From Lachnospiraceae bacterium (GTDB taxonomy: Bacteria > Bacillota > Clostridia > Lachnospirales > Lachnospiraceae), in assembly GCA_028692975.1 (NCBI GenBank), contig JAQUWF010000014.1:1-49425 (forward strand): 49,425 nt of DNA, read 5' to 3'. The notes under the pieces were generated by a model. The model did no database searches. It saw nothing but the letters and a program-made list of their open reading frames with translations, and was not told the DNA's origin. This document shows, one piece after another, positions 7,971 through 16,521 of this stretch. How positions within the stretch are numbered: the stretch's first letter is position 1; every line of letters starts with the position of its first letter. The translations under genes and the position numbers were made by a program.

Positions 7971-9092
7971 TCAACCTGGAATTCCTGTCTCTACGCGATC
8001 CCGCAGCTTGCCAAGTTCCATCGCCAACTGCCGAAGTTCTGACATTTTTTTATTGCAGTCGCCCACAGGAACACCCGCGTCTATGACCGTATCCACTTTC
8101 CGGATCTGCTGCACTGCCTTCTCAAAGGCCTCGTCACTGATCTCACAGAACGGCTTTTCCGTCACCACATCCATGGCCAGTATCCTTGCCAGCTGATAAT
8201 CCACATCATTCTCATAGAGAATCCCCGCCGTAAACGGCATGCCATTCTTCTGTAATTTCCGGTAGACCGGGATGCCGCTGCCCGCCGCCGACATGACGAA
8301 TACCTTTGGCTCACCCGCCGGTTTCGGCAGTTCAATGCTCCCAAAACGCGGGTCGAAATATCCATTATTGATTTCATAAAGCTCCCGGATCATCTGCTCC
8401 TCGAACACATCCTCCGGTACACCATAACGAAAAATAGTATCACCCTTCACGCAGATAATCTTATCCGCAACCTTCTGTGCCAGATCGATCTCATGGAGCG
8501 ACATGATTACCGTAATCTGCTTTTCCTTTGCCATGCTCCGCAGGATAGACAGCAGCTCCAGCTTGTAGCGCACATCCAGGAAAGAAGTCGGCTCATCCAG
8601 AATAATAATATCCGGTTCCTGACAGATGGCTCTCGCCAGAAGCACACGCTGTCTCTGTCCGTCACTGATATTGTTAAAGGAACGGCTCCCAAGATCCGCC
8701 GCATGTACCGCCTCCATGGCTGCCTCCACCTTTTCCTCATCCTCCCGGGACAAGATACCAAGCCTTCCCGTATAAGGATAACGTCCTGTGGCCACAATAT
8801 CATGGCAGCTCATAAGTTCCGGCTTCATGCGTTCGGTGAGTACCACGGCCATCTTTGTCGCCAGTTTCTTATAGGTGAGTCCCATGAGATTTTCCTGGTC
8901 GAAGACCACCTGCCCGCCCAGGATTTTTAACTGTCTGGTAATGCTCTTTAGTATGGTAGATTTCCCCGAACCGTTTGGTCCGATGAGAGTAACAATCTCA
9001 CCCTTTTCAATGCCGATACAGATATGGTGAATCAGAGAATTCCCATTATATCCCACGGACATATCTTTCATTTCCAAATAATAGTTGTTCAT
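7971..9092 (-). CDS. BtuD/FecE-type ABC importer ATPase with C-terminal extension
   Basis: ATP-binding subunit of a metal-chelate or corrinoid importer. Residues about 1-255 are a normal ABC domain: Walker A GPNGSGKST, signature NISDGQRQRV, Walker B IIILDEPTSFLD, and the switch histidine in IMSLHEID. Residues about 260-373 are an extra domain beginning PKVFVMSAAGSGIPVYRKL and containing a run like FTAGILYENDVDYQLARIL; this is not part of ordinary FecE/BtuD and may sense a ligand or nucleotide. The start is directly after the permease stop with AGGGTGAG upstream, so the two are coupled. The substrate is inferred from context (corrinoid, haem or cobalt chelate). Confidence 0.9.
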   Translation of the reverse strand: MNNYYLEMKDMSVGYNGNSLIHHICIGIEKGEIVTLIGPNGSGKSTILKSITRQLKILGGQVVFDQENLMGLTYKKLATKMAVVLTERMKPELMSCHDIVATGRYPYTGRLGILSREDEEKVEAAMEAVHAADLGSRSFNNISDGQRQRVLLARAICQEPDIIILDEPTSFLDVRYKLELLSILRSMAKEKQITVIMSLHEIDLAQKVADKIICVKGDTIFRYGVPEDVFEEQMIRELYEINNGYFDPRFGSIELPKPAGEPKVFVMSAAGSGIPVYRKLQKNGMPFTAGILYENDVDYQLARILAMDVVTEKPFCEISDEAFEKAVQQIRKVDTVIDAGVPVGDCNKKMSELRQLAMELGKLRDRVETGIPG

Positions 9093-10157
9093 CTATCTCA
9101 CCCTCTTTCTTCGCAGCATCATAAAGATGACGATAGGTGCGCCTAGAACAGAGGTGATGGTGCTGATGTTCATTTCTGTTGGAGCAAAAGCCATTCTGGC
9201 AATGAGGTCACAGATCATACAAAAGACTGCGCCACCCAGAAACGTAGCCGGAATCACCACCAGCGGCTTCGCCGTGTTCAATGCCTGTTTGGTCAGGAAG
9301 GGAACGGCAATGCCCACAAAAGAAATGGGTCCCGCAAAGGCCGTAACCGTAGCAGATAAAACGCTGGAAAGCAGAATCAATGCCACGCGGAAAAATTTAA
9401 TATTAATACCCATGCTCTGGGCATAGGCCTCGCCCAGCTGGTATGCACCGATGGGTTTTGACAGGAAAAACACCAGTATCACCGAGATTCCAATAACTAC
9501 TGCGGTAATCTGCACATTGCTCCAGGTCATACCCGAAAAACTGCCCTGGGACCAACTGTGCAGATTGACGATATCCGAATCTTCCGCAAAGGTAATGATA
9601 AATTCCGTGACTGCAGAACAGACATAGCCGATCATGATACCGCCCACCAGCAGCGTTGCCATGTGATCGATCCGTCTGGAAATCAGCAGGATAAATCCGA
9701 TGGAAATCAAAGATCCCACAAAAGCTGCCGCAATCAGAGTAAAGGAGGATACCGTATGGAACTGTTCGATAAAATAAATCATAGTCAACGCAACCATCAT
9801 TTTCGCGCCGGAAGAAATACCCAGCACAAAAGGTCCCGCAATAGGATTCTCGAAAAAGGTCTGCAGCAGAAAGCCTGCCAGTGACAATGCTCCACCAAGG
9901 ATGGCTGCCATAAGAATACGCGGCAGCCTGATTTTCCAGATAATATTATATTCCATCTCATTTCCCTCACCCAGGAAAATAATCCGCAAAATCCTGGGAA
10001 TGGAAATATTCACATTACCCGTGTTAATGTTCAGTACAATGACTGCACAAAATATGATGGCTAAAACAATAAAAACCATGGCGTATCTCGTTCTTCGTTT
10101 GAAATTTTCTGCGTGAAACTCTGAGGTTCCCGTTGTTTTCTTCTCTGTCTTCTGCAT
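9093..10157 (-). CDS. FecCD/BtuC-type ABC importer permease
   Basis: Membrane subunit for uptake of an iron-siderophore, haem or corrinoid. 354 residues with about nine to ten hydrophobic helices after a charged N-terminus (to about residue 25), and the family segments PRILMAAILGGALSLAGFLLQTFFENPIAGPFVLGISSGA and GPISFVGIAVPFLTK near the C-terminus (conserved GPI.FVGL.VPH.. motif, here without the usual His). It is adjacent to its ATPase and downstream of its binding protein. Confidence 0.93.
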   Translation of the reverse strand: MQKTEKKTTGTSEFHAENFKRRTRYAMVFIVLAIIFCAVIVLNINTGNVNISIPRILRIIFLGEGNEMEYNIIWKIRLPRILMAAILGGALSLAGFLLQTFFENPIAGPFVLGISSGAKMMVALTMIYFIEQFHTVSSFTLIAAAFVGSLISIGFILLISRRIDHMATLLVGGIMIGYVCSAVTEFIITFAEDSDIVNLHSWSQGSFSGMTWSNVQITAVVIGISVILVFFLSKPIGAYQLGEAYAQSMGINIKFFRVALILLSSVLSATVTAFAGPISFVGIAVPFLTKQALNTAKPLVVIPATFLGGAVFCMICDLIARMAFAPTEMNISTITSVLGAPIVIFMMLRRKRVR

Positions 10158-10172
10158 ATTTTTCCTTTACCC

Positions 10173-12107
10173 TCAATCTACCTTTTTCAGGAAAGTCATG
10201 TCGCCGGTGGCATCATCGGTGAGCATCTTGTGTACATCGCCAATAAGCTGTCCCACAATATCGGTGGATTGATACAGATCCTTGCCGATGGTCCATACAT
10301 TCCCATCCTTTACCGCTTTGAACTCTGCAAAAAGTTCACTCTTTGCCAGAAGATCCTTTACACTGCTCAATGGCAGATCGATGGTTCCATTATAAATCAG
10401 GTAATCCGCATTCATAGCCGACGCATAAAATTCTTCCATAGAAAGAGACACGGAGGCACTGCTGCTCTCCTCATTCTGTAAATCACTGAAAATGTAGCGT
10501 CCACCGGCGATCTGGATCATGCTGGGGATATAATCATCCGACTTGCGCACAACCACGGTACCGTTGGTATCCACATAAAAAAAAGCCACTGTTTTTTCGG
10601 TATTCTGGAAGTCTGCCAACTGGCTGATGATCTCTGCCTGCTTGTCAAAAAATGTCTTTGCCTCATCCTCTTTTCCCACCAGCACACCGTATAATTTAAT
10701 CCATTCCGTCCGGCCCAGTGGATGAGCCTCATAGCTGGAGCGTTCAATGAATACGGGGATTCCGAGGGACTCTATCATTTCCTGTACCTTCGGATCATGC
10801 AGGATCATGGTGGACTCTATAGCCAGGTCGCAGCCTTTGTCCACCAGCAGTTCATAATCCGGCTCACTGTACTTGCCGGCAAAAAGCATGGTTCCGTTGT
10901 TTATAGCCTCTGCCGCTTCCTGCACATACCATCCGTCTGCTTCCATTCCCGCAAAGCGAATGTCTGCCAGAGCGTCCATCGCACGAAAAAGAGCCATAAC
11001 TGAGGTCGCTGCCATATAAATATTATCCAGCGGCTGCTGCAGAACTTTAATCTGGCTCTCCAGGCCTTCCGGGGCTGCCTTCCCCTCTGGCACCACCAGA
11101 TACTGGGCACTGTCGTATACATTGATCACCGCATAACCATCCTGATAGTAAAACACGTCAAAGCCTTTTGCATAGTCAAGCTCCATCTGGCTTTCGTAAG
11201 TCAGTCCGCTGATTTCCGGAGGCGTGTGAGCTATCGCTATGGCTGCTGCCGGTGTTGCCTCCCCATCTGTGTCCTCCTCATTCTCTGTATTCCCAGCAGG
11301 TTTTTCTCCGCCCGCTGCTTCCAGATATGGGGTGATGATGTACTCTATGTCATGTGGCGTGGTCATTCTGGTGGTGGTACCGATAATGGCGTTCTCCTTA
11401 TTCAGCGTGACCGGAATCGTAAAGGAAGCGGAATCTTCCGTTGCCAGTCCGTCGTAACTGGTGCCGTCCACTTTGACCGTCGTGTAATAGGAACTGTTAA
11501 ACACAATGGTGGCATAGGCCTGTCCATCTTCGATTTTTATTTCCCCGCATGTAATATTAATATGTCCGCTGCCTCCGGACCAGGAAAAATCATCCGGTGT
11601 ATAAGTTCCATCTGCAAGCGTATCCGTTTTTTCCAGATTAGAAACCTTTACTTTATGATCGTACCAGTTTCCATGGGTTCCGATCAGGGCTACATCAAAT
11701 TCTTCATCAATAACCGGTACCGGAATATCAAATCCATAGACTTCATCCGTTGCTCCGTCACTGTAAGTCACTGTATCCGTGGTCGGCTCAATCAGTGCCG
11801 CACCGTCTTTTTGTGCGTCTTCTGCCTTCCCGGCAAAAAGATTCACGATTTTGTCCGAAGCAAGACTTACATGGATCGTCATTTCCCCGTCCTTGACCGT
11901 AAGGGTTCCTTTCCCGTTCTTTGCTTCATTCACATGAAACATACCGCTGTCCGTGGTAAAATCCGCACTGTACACGCCGTCCTCCACGGGAGCCGCTATG
12001 GTTTCACTGGCAGACTCTGTGGCTGTTGCGACTTCCTGCTTTCCGCAGGCCACTGCAGATACGATGACTGCCAATATACCTATCATGAGCATAAGTTTCT
12101 TTTTCAT
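10173..12107 (-). CDS. Lipoprotein with two N-terminal modules and a Fe3+/B12-type binding domain
   Basis: 644 residues. A lipoprotein signal ends AVIVSAVACGKQ (lipidated Cys about residue 22). Residues about 40-160 form a module with DGVYSADF, LTVKDGEMTIHVSL and the tail GNWYDHKVKV. Residues about 165-270 form a second module with an SSYYTTVKVDG strand. About 310-644 is a periplasmic-binding fold of the FecB/BtuF type (YQDGYAVINVYDS, ESTMILHDPKVQEMIESLGIPVFIE). The two modules recur in the next gene upstream. I infer they capture or relay a tetrapyrrole or metal chelate at the cell surface, similar in role to NEAT domains, but homology to NEAT is not demonstrated. Start chosen for AGGAG 9 nt upstream. 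Confidence 0.85.
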   Translation of the reverse strand: MKKKLMLMIGILAVIVSAVACGKQEVATATESASETIAAPVEDGVYSADFTTDSGMFHVNEAKNGKGTLTVKDGEMTIHVSLASDKIVNLFAGKAEDAQKDGAALIEPTTDTVTYSDGATDEVYGFDIPVPVIDEEFDVALIGTHGNWYDHKVKVSNLEKTDTLADGTYTPDDFSWSGGSGHINITCGEIKIEDGQAYATIVFNSSYYTTVKVDGTSYDGLATEDSASFTIPVTLNKENAIIGTTTRMTTPHDIEYIITPYLEAAGGEKPAGNTENEEDTDGEATPAAAIAIAHTPPEISGLTYESQMELDYAKGFDVFYYQDGYAVINVYDSAQYLVVPEGKAAPEGLESQIKVLQQPLDNIYMAATSVMALFRAMDALADIRFAGMEADGWYVQEAAEAINNGTMLFAGKYSEPDYELLVDKGCDLAIESTMILHDPKVQEMIESLGIPVFIERSSYEAHPLGRTEWIKLYGVLVGKEDEAKTFFDKQAEIISQLADFQNTEKTVAFFYVDTNGTVVVRKSDDYIPSMIQIAGGRYIFSDLQNEESSSASVSLSMEEFYASAMNADYLIYNGTIDLPLSSVKDLLAKSELFAEFKAVKDGNVWTIGKDLYQSTDIVGQLIGDVHKMLTDDATGDMTFLKKVD

Positions 12108-12128
12108 AATCTTCATCTCCTGAGTTTG

Positions 12129-13241
12129 TTAGCGATACCGTTTTTTCTTTACAAAATAATTGAGTATACCGCCCACAACTATAATGATAACGGCAATGAC
12201 CAGCACCTTTTTCGCCGCTTCCTGAGGAATCTGTCCTGTGCCTGCTACCGTATCCGAATAAAAAGTCAGTATATATTCAATCTCCAGCGGATCTCCCATA
12301 GCCGTCGTGTCGGCAATCACATTCATAGGCTCGTCCAAAACCGTAATCGGTATGGTAAAGGTAGAATTGCTGCCGTCGGTGGTCTCGTTTTTGAAAGTTT
12401 CTCCACCAACGATCATGTAATCATAGTAGGCACTGCTCCACAAAAGCTTCGCGTATGCCTTCCCATCCTTCACATACAGCCAGGTCGGTGAGGTGACGCT
12501 TGCTCTTCCGCTGCCGCCGCTTAATGAGGCCTCAATAGAGTAAGTTCCATCACTTTCTTCCATGGTTACCGGTTCCGCCACAGCCTGCTGCATGGTGTCC
12601 GTTTGCTCTGTCTCACCGGAGGCTTCCGCCAGCGTATCGGTACCGTTGGTCTCATCGTAGAGTCCCACTGCATCCTGGATCAGATCATAATCCGGAAGTG
12701 TAAAGGACACCGCATCTGCCGGAAGGGAGGAGGCGTCAAAGAGGAGCTTGCGGTCATACCATTTTTCCTTTTTCTTACTGAAGGCCGCACAGTCCAATTC
12801 CGCATTCAGTGCTTCCACCGGAACCGTAAAGGAAGAGGATGCCTCGCCTTTTTCCAGAGGGATAAAGTCTTCCATAGAGGCTGCTGCCGCTTCCTGAGCC
12901 GTTCCCGGGTACACATAAAGGTAACTGTTGCTGGACATATCAAGAACCGCCGTCATCTCCCCATCTTTCACGGTAAGTGTCGCCTTAAGGATTTTGAAAA
13001 AAGAGGAAGAAGATTCTGCGTCCACCTCATATGTTCCGTCTTTGATCGCATCGCCGTATATAGGTGTCATGCCATATTTCGCGATTGATTTCGGCTCAGA
13101 TGTACTGGAAGCCACCTGATCATAGCCCGGCTCCGCATACACCTGTGTTGGCAAAAGGGTAACGGCCATACACATTGCAAGGAAAAGCCACAGGATATTC
13201 CTATTCGATTTTTGCTTGAATCTATTCTGTGATCTTTCCAC
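12129..13241 (-). CDS. Surface-anchored protein with two ligand-module-like repeats
   Basis: 370 residues starting at a GTG (GGAGG 5 nt upstream) that overlaps the cbiK stop. A signal peptide ends near TQVYAEP; a single C-terminal membrane helix (VLVIAVIIIVVGGILNYFV) and basic tail anchor it. Two modules are visible: about 65-175 with DGTYEVDA, LTVKDGEMTAVLDM and KKEKWYDRKLLFD, and about 225-330 with DGTYSIEA, AKLLWSSAYYDYMIVGG and FTIPITVLDEPMNVIA. The same two-module order is found in the neighbouring binding lipoprotein, so they are probably partners in one uptake system. Function is not established. Confidence 0.8.
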   Translation of the reverse strand: MERSQNRFKQKSNRNILWLFLAMCMAVTLLPTQVYAEPGYDQVASSTSEPKSIAKYGMTPIYGDAIKDGTYEVDAESSSSFFKILKATLTVKDGEMTAVLDMSSNSYLYVYPGTAQEAAAASMEDFIPLEKGEASSSFTVPVEALNAELDCAAFSKKKEKWYDRKLLFDASSLPADAVSFTLPDYDLIQDAVGLYDETNGTDTLAEASGETEQTDTMQQAVAEPVTMEESDGTYSIEASLSGGSGRASVTSPTWLYVKDGKAYAKLLWSSAYYDYMIVGGETFKNETTDGSNSTFTIPITVLDEPMNVIADTTAMGDPLEIEYILTFYSDTVAGTGQIPQEAAKKVLVIAVIIIVVGGILNYFVKKKRYR

Positions 13242-14029
13242 TATATCCTCCGTGTGTCTGCCTTCTTGGCATGCTGTACGAACAGCTGCCTGATTTCTTT
13301 ATATTCTCCCAGTCCCTGGATCCTGCACTGCACCTGATAACCTGCCGCCTCCAGCAGATGGAGCCAGCTATCCGGCGCATCCCCTGTCATATCAAGCAAT
13401 GCATGGTTTCCCGCCACCAGCATAAATGGCGCAAGGTATACCGTCTTCGGATTGGTATCTTTCATTTCTTCTATAACCTCATGAATGCCCGGCTCAGCTT
13501 CCACCAATGCCATACGGAAATTAGGATATCCCTTTTCCCGGAACAATGCATTCATTTTATAATAGCCTTCATTATTTCCGTCCGGCGATCCATGTCCCAT
13601 AAGAACAAGTGCATCGTCTCCGTCTACTTCCGAGAAAATCTTCGGCATCATCTCTGAGAGATACTCCAGATCCTCCTCCGATGACACCAGCGGTTTACCC
13701 GCAAGAATAGAATCAAAACTGTCCGCCGCTTCCCGCACATCACAGATCATTTTCTCGTACTCCAGCCCCTGAATCACATAGGTTGGCTGTATGATCACAT
13801 CCGTGACGCCGTTTTCTACCATGCGTTGAAACGCTTCCTGAACAGCGTCGATCTGCAGGTCTTCTTCTCGCTTAACCTTGCTAATGATACGGCCGCTGGT
13901 CCAGGCGCGATAAAACTTACGGTCCGGAAAAGCTGCCCGCAGTTCCTCTTCCACCGCCTCGATTGTTTTCTTTCTGGTCTCCGCATACGCCGTTCCAAAA
14001 CTGATGACCAAAAGTGCTTTTTCGCTCAT
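13241..14029 (-). CDS. cbiK: Sirohydrochlorin cobaltochelatase, cytosolic form
   Basis: Inserts Co2+ into sirohydrochlorin, the step that commits to the anaerobic cobalamin route. 262 residues, no signal peptide. By comparison with Salmonella CbiK, the metal-site residues are kept: Glu in QGLEYEK (Glu89 equivalent), His in VLMGHGSPDG (His145) and His in LVAGNHALLDM (His207). GGAGG precedes the start. A second, exported copy lies at 16522-17778. The gene sits between an ABC-2 exporter pair and the two exported module proteins. Confidence 0.95.
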   Translation of the reverse strand: MSEKALLVISFGTAYAETRKKTIEAVEEELRAAFPDRKFYRAWTSGRIISKVKREEDLQIDAVQEAFQRMVENGVTDVIIQPTYVIQGLEYEKMICDVREAADSFDSILAGKPLVSSEEDLEYLSEMMPKIFSEVDGDDALVLMGHGSPDGNNEGYYKMNALFREKGYPNFRMALVEAEPGIHEVIEEMKDTNPKTVYLAPFMLVAGNHALLDMTGDAPDSWLHLLEAAGYQVQCRIQGLGEYKEIRQLFVQHAKKADTRRI

Positions 14030-14041
14030 TCTGCTTTCCTC

Positions 14042-14773
14042 CTACAGGTTTTTCTTCTTATAGATAAACACCACTGCAATAGCCGAAAATACCACCAGAT
14101 AAGCCAGCAGGATAAAATACCCTGAAATATCCGGCGCAACCCCTGTGGAGATACTCCGGATCATGTCGCTGGCCTGGGATAGGGGCAGTGCTGAAACGAC
14201 CTGTCGAAATCCCCCCGGCATCTGATCTGTAGAAAAAAAAGTATTACACAGAAAAGACATGGGCGTAATAATATAGGAAGTAAATCGCGGTGCGTCCGTG
14301 TAGCTCTTAGCCAGAAAGGACAACACCAGCGCCATGGTGGAAAACACCGTTCCGTTCAAAAACATGATCAGGAACGACCAGCCGTTAAAAATCAGCCCCG
14401 TATGAATAGGCATGGTAAGCAGCAGAATAATCGTCCCCGCATAAAGTCCCCGCAGGCTTCCGCCGATGATCTGTCCCAGAATGAACTGCCACAGGGGTGT
14501 CGGCGATACCATAACCTGATCCAGCGCCTTCTCGTAAAGCCGCTGCACACTCATATTCTGCGCCACCGCGCTGAAGCTTCCCGTCATGCTGGACATGGCC
14601 ACGATACCCGGAATCAGGAAATTAAGGTAAGGCTCCCCGTGAGAGGTCGTCTGGATCCCCATGCCAAATATGACCAGATACATGAGTGGAGAAATCATGG
14701 CTGCTATGGTGATCTTATAAAAATCACGTTTAAATTCTGCCCATTTTTCCCATAATATCGTAATGATTCCCAT
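14042..14773 (-). CDS. ABC-2 type transporter permease
   Basis: 243 residues with six hydrophobic segments and the ABC-2 (DrrB/NodJ) pattern, including LIPGIVAMSSMTGSF and the ITPMSFLCNTFFSTDQMP loop. It pairs with the ATPase immediately upstream (21-nt gap). Such pairs usually export small molecules; location inside the cobalamin cluster suggests a tetrapyrrole intermediate, metal or a corrinoid-related product, but nothing in the sequence names the substrate. Confidence 0.88.
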   Translation of the reverse strand: MGIITILWEKWAEFKRDFYKITIAAMISPLMYLVIFGMGIQTTSHGEPYLNFLIPGIVAMSSMTGSFSAVAQNMSVQRLYEKALDQVMVSPTPLWQFILGQIIGGSLRGLYAGTIILLLTMPIHTGLIFNGWSFLIMFLNGTVFSTMALVLSFLAKSYTDAPRFTSYIITPMSFLCNTFFSTDQMPGGFRQVVSALPLSQASDMIRSISTGVAPDISGYFILLAYLVVFSAIAVVFIYKKKNL

Positions 14774-14794
14774 TCTTAATCCACGTTCTCCCAG

Positions 14795-15637
14795 TTATTT
14801 TTTCAATAGTTTCTTCCCGATACGTTCCACGAATACATCTTCCAGCGTAGAATTGCGCATGACTGTATCCTCGTTCGTCTGGGACAGGTAAGCGATCGCC
14901 GACTCACGATCCCTAAAATAATGCGTCTTTAACATCTCATCGTCCGTCTCATCCACTGCATATTTCCCCAGTGCATGGATCAGATTATCCGGTGTATCCA
15001 CCACATTGAGTTTCCCCTGGTCAATGAGGGCCACCCGGTCACAGAGGGCCTGAGCCTCATCAATATAATGGGTCGTCAGGAATATGGTGATGCCGCTGGT
15101 ACGCATTTTCCGGATCAGATTCCACATCTGTCTCCTGGAGATTGCATCCATACCAGCCGTTGGCTCATCTAAAAGCATGATCTCCGGATCGATCATAAGC
15201 CCCCGGCAGATCATTAATTTACGCTTCATCCCTCCGGACAGATGCCGGACGATCCTGTGCCTGTACTCCTCCAGCCCCGCAAAAGCAAACAGCTCCTCGG
15301 TTTTTTCCCGCCTCAGCTTCTTCGGCATAAAGTACAGCCTTCCCTGATATTCCATGACCTCTTCCATGGTCATATCCTGGCGCATGGAATACTCCTGGGT
15401 GATCACGCTGAGTTTGCGCTTGCCGATGGAATCCTTTCGATTCAGCGGTTTCCCGTCAATAAGGATCTCCCCCTCGGTGGGAAGCAGGACCGTGGACATC
15501 ATGCTGATGGTGGTAGACTTGCCGGCGCCGTTCGGTCCAAGAAATCCGAAAAATTCACCGGTCTCAATCCGTAGATTCAGATGATCCACAGCCGTAAAGT
15601 CATTAAATTTTTTGGTCAGATTCCTTGTTTCGATCAT
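14795..15637 (-). CDS. ABC-2 type transporter ATPase
   Basis: 280 residues of the DrrA/CcmA class: Walker A GPNGAGKST, signature HLSGGMKRKL, Walker B IMLLDEPTAGMD, switch His in FLTTHYIDEA. The C-terminal part (about 220-280, ending TLEDVFVERIGKKL) is the short regulatory tail typical of this class. It begins 5 nt after cbiL and is followed by its permease, so it is in one transcript with cbiL and cbiK. Confidence 0.93.
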   Translation of the reverse strand: MIETRNLTKKFNDFTAVDHLNLRIETGEFFGFLGPNGAGKSTTISMMSTVLLPTEGEILIDGKPLNRKDSIGKRKLSVITQEYSMRQDMTMEEVMEYQGRLYFMPKKLRREKTEELFAFAGLEEYRHRIVRHLSGGMKRKLMICRGLMIDPEIMLLDEPTAGMDAISRRQMWNLIRKMRTSGITIFLTTHYIDEAQALCDRVALIDQGKLNVVDTPDNLIHALGKYAVDETDDEMLKTHYFRDRESAIAYLSQTNEDTVMRNSTLEDVFVERIGKKLLKK

Positions 15638-15642
15638 TTATC

Positions 15643-16329
15643 TTATCTCTTTTCTTTTGCGATAACCAATGAGAAATAACCTGCATCATCCGGGATTTCA
15701 TCCACACTGCGATAGATTTTCTCTGTTTCCATACCGCAGTTTTCCACTACTGTCACGTCACGGTTGCTCTCACGCAGAAGTTCCTTCGTCTCTTTCATGT
15801 GACTTCCTGATTTCATCAATACATAGCTGCCTGACTGATCCAGTTTTTCCTCACCTTTGTGAACGGCAGGAATAACGTGCAGTGCCTCATCCCATTCCAC
15901 CAGAGGAATGTTCAGTCTGGCTGCTGCCGCTGAAAAGGAACTGATACCATTCACCAGACGTGTCTCATATCCGTCTGCCTCAAGGATCGGCTGAAGATAG
16001 GTAAAGGTGCAGTAAATGGTAGAATCACCCAGCGTCAGATAAATAACATTCTTGCCCTGCTCCAGGTATTCCTCGATCTGCTTTGCGCCCTTTTTGTGAT
16101 TCTCGTTCATTACCTGACGGTCATGTACCATAGGCATATAAACGGGAATAAGGCATTTGTCTGCCAGCTCCGGTACAGACTGTACAGCAATCTTATATGC
16201 CACCGATTCTTTCGGGTCTTTTCCCGGTACTGCAATAACATCGTTTTCACGAATCAATTCCACTGACTTTAAGGTCATCATACTGGGATCTCCTGGGCCC
16301 ACACCTACTCCATATGCTATTCCTCTCAT
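15643..16329 (-). CDS. cbiL: Cobalt-factor II / precorrin-2 C20-methyltransferase
   Basis: SAM-dependent methylation of C20 on cobalt-sirohydrochlorin, directly after CbiK in the pathway. 228 residues of the tetrapyrrole methylase fold: GVGVGPGDPSMMTLKSVELI at the N-terminus, VIYLTLGDSTIYCTFTYL in the SAM-binding middle, and VNGISSFSAAAARLN. Strong site AAAGGAGGAG upstream. A terminator separates it from the upstream lipoprotein gene, so its expression depends on read-through or an unseen promoter. Confidence 0.95.
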   Translation of the reverse strand: MRGIAYGVGVGPGDPSMMTLKSVELIRENDVIAVPGKDPKESVAYKIAVQSVPELADKCLIPVYMPMVHDRQVMNENHKKGAKQIEEYLEQGKNVIYLTLGDSTIYCTFTYLQPILEADGYETRLVNGISSFSAAAARLNIPLVEWDEALHVIPAVHKGEEKLDQSGSYVLMKSGSHMKETKELLRESNRDVTVVENCGMETEKIYRSVDEIPDDAGYFSLVIAKEKR

Positions 16330-16391
16330 TGCTGCTCCTCCTTTTTATGCAATCGAGCAGGTTTCCTGCCCGATTCTTGTTGTCTATACCA

Positions 16392-16431
16392 AAAATTCGC
16401 AAGTCTCATAAATACCGGACTTGCGAATTTT
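16392..16431 (-). terminator. Intrinsic terminator after lipoprotein cbiK
   Basis: A perfect 14-bp stem, AAAATTCGCAAGTC at 16392-16405 and its complement at 16418-16431, with a 12-nt loop and flanking T/A runs on both sides. On the minus strand it follows the lipoprotein CbiK stop by about 90 nt and ends in TTTTT, so it probably ends or attenuates that transcript before cbiL. Confidence 0.85.
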
Positions 16432-16521
16432 TTAAACTATTTTCATCGTTGTTCTGGTTTCCACACCGTATCTATTATAGACTCAGTCTGCCCCAGAATC
16501 AAGGTTGTAATCTGCTTTTTA

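Noticed and set aside
13241..14029. Loss of a catalytic histidine in cytosolic CbiK (QPTY against QPTH in the lipoprotein form)
   Set aside because: That position corresponds to Salmonella His83, not to the metal-site residues Glu89, His145 and His207, all of which are present.
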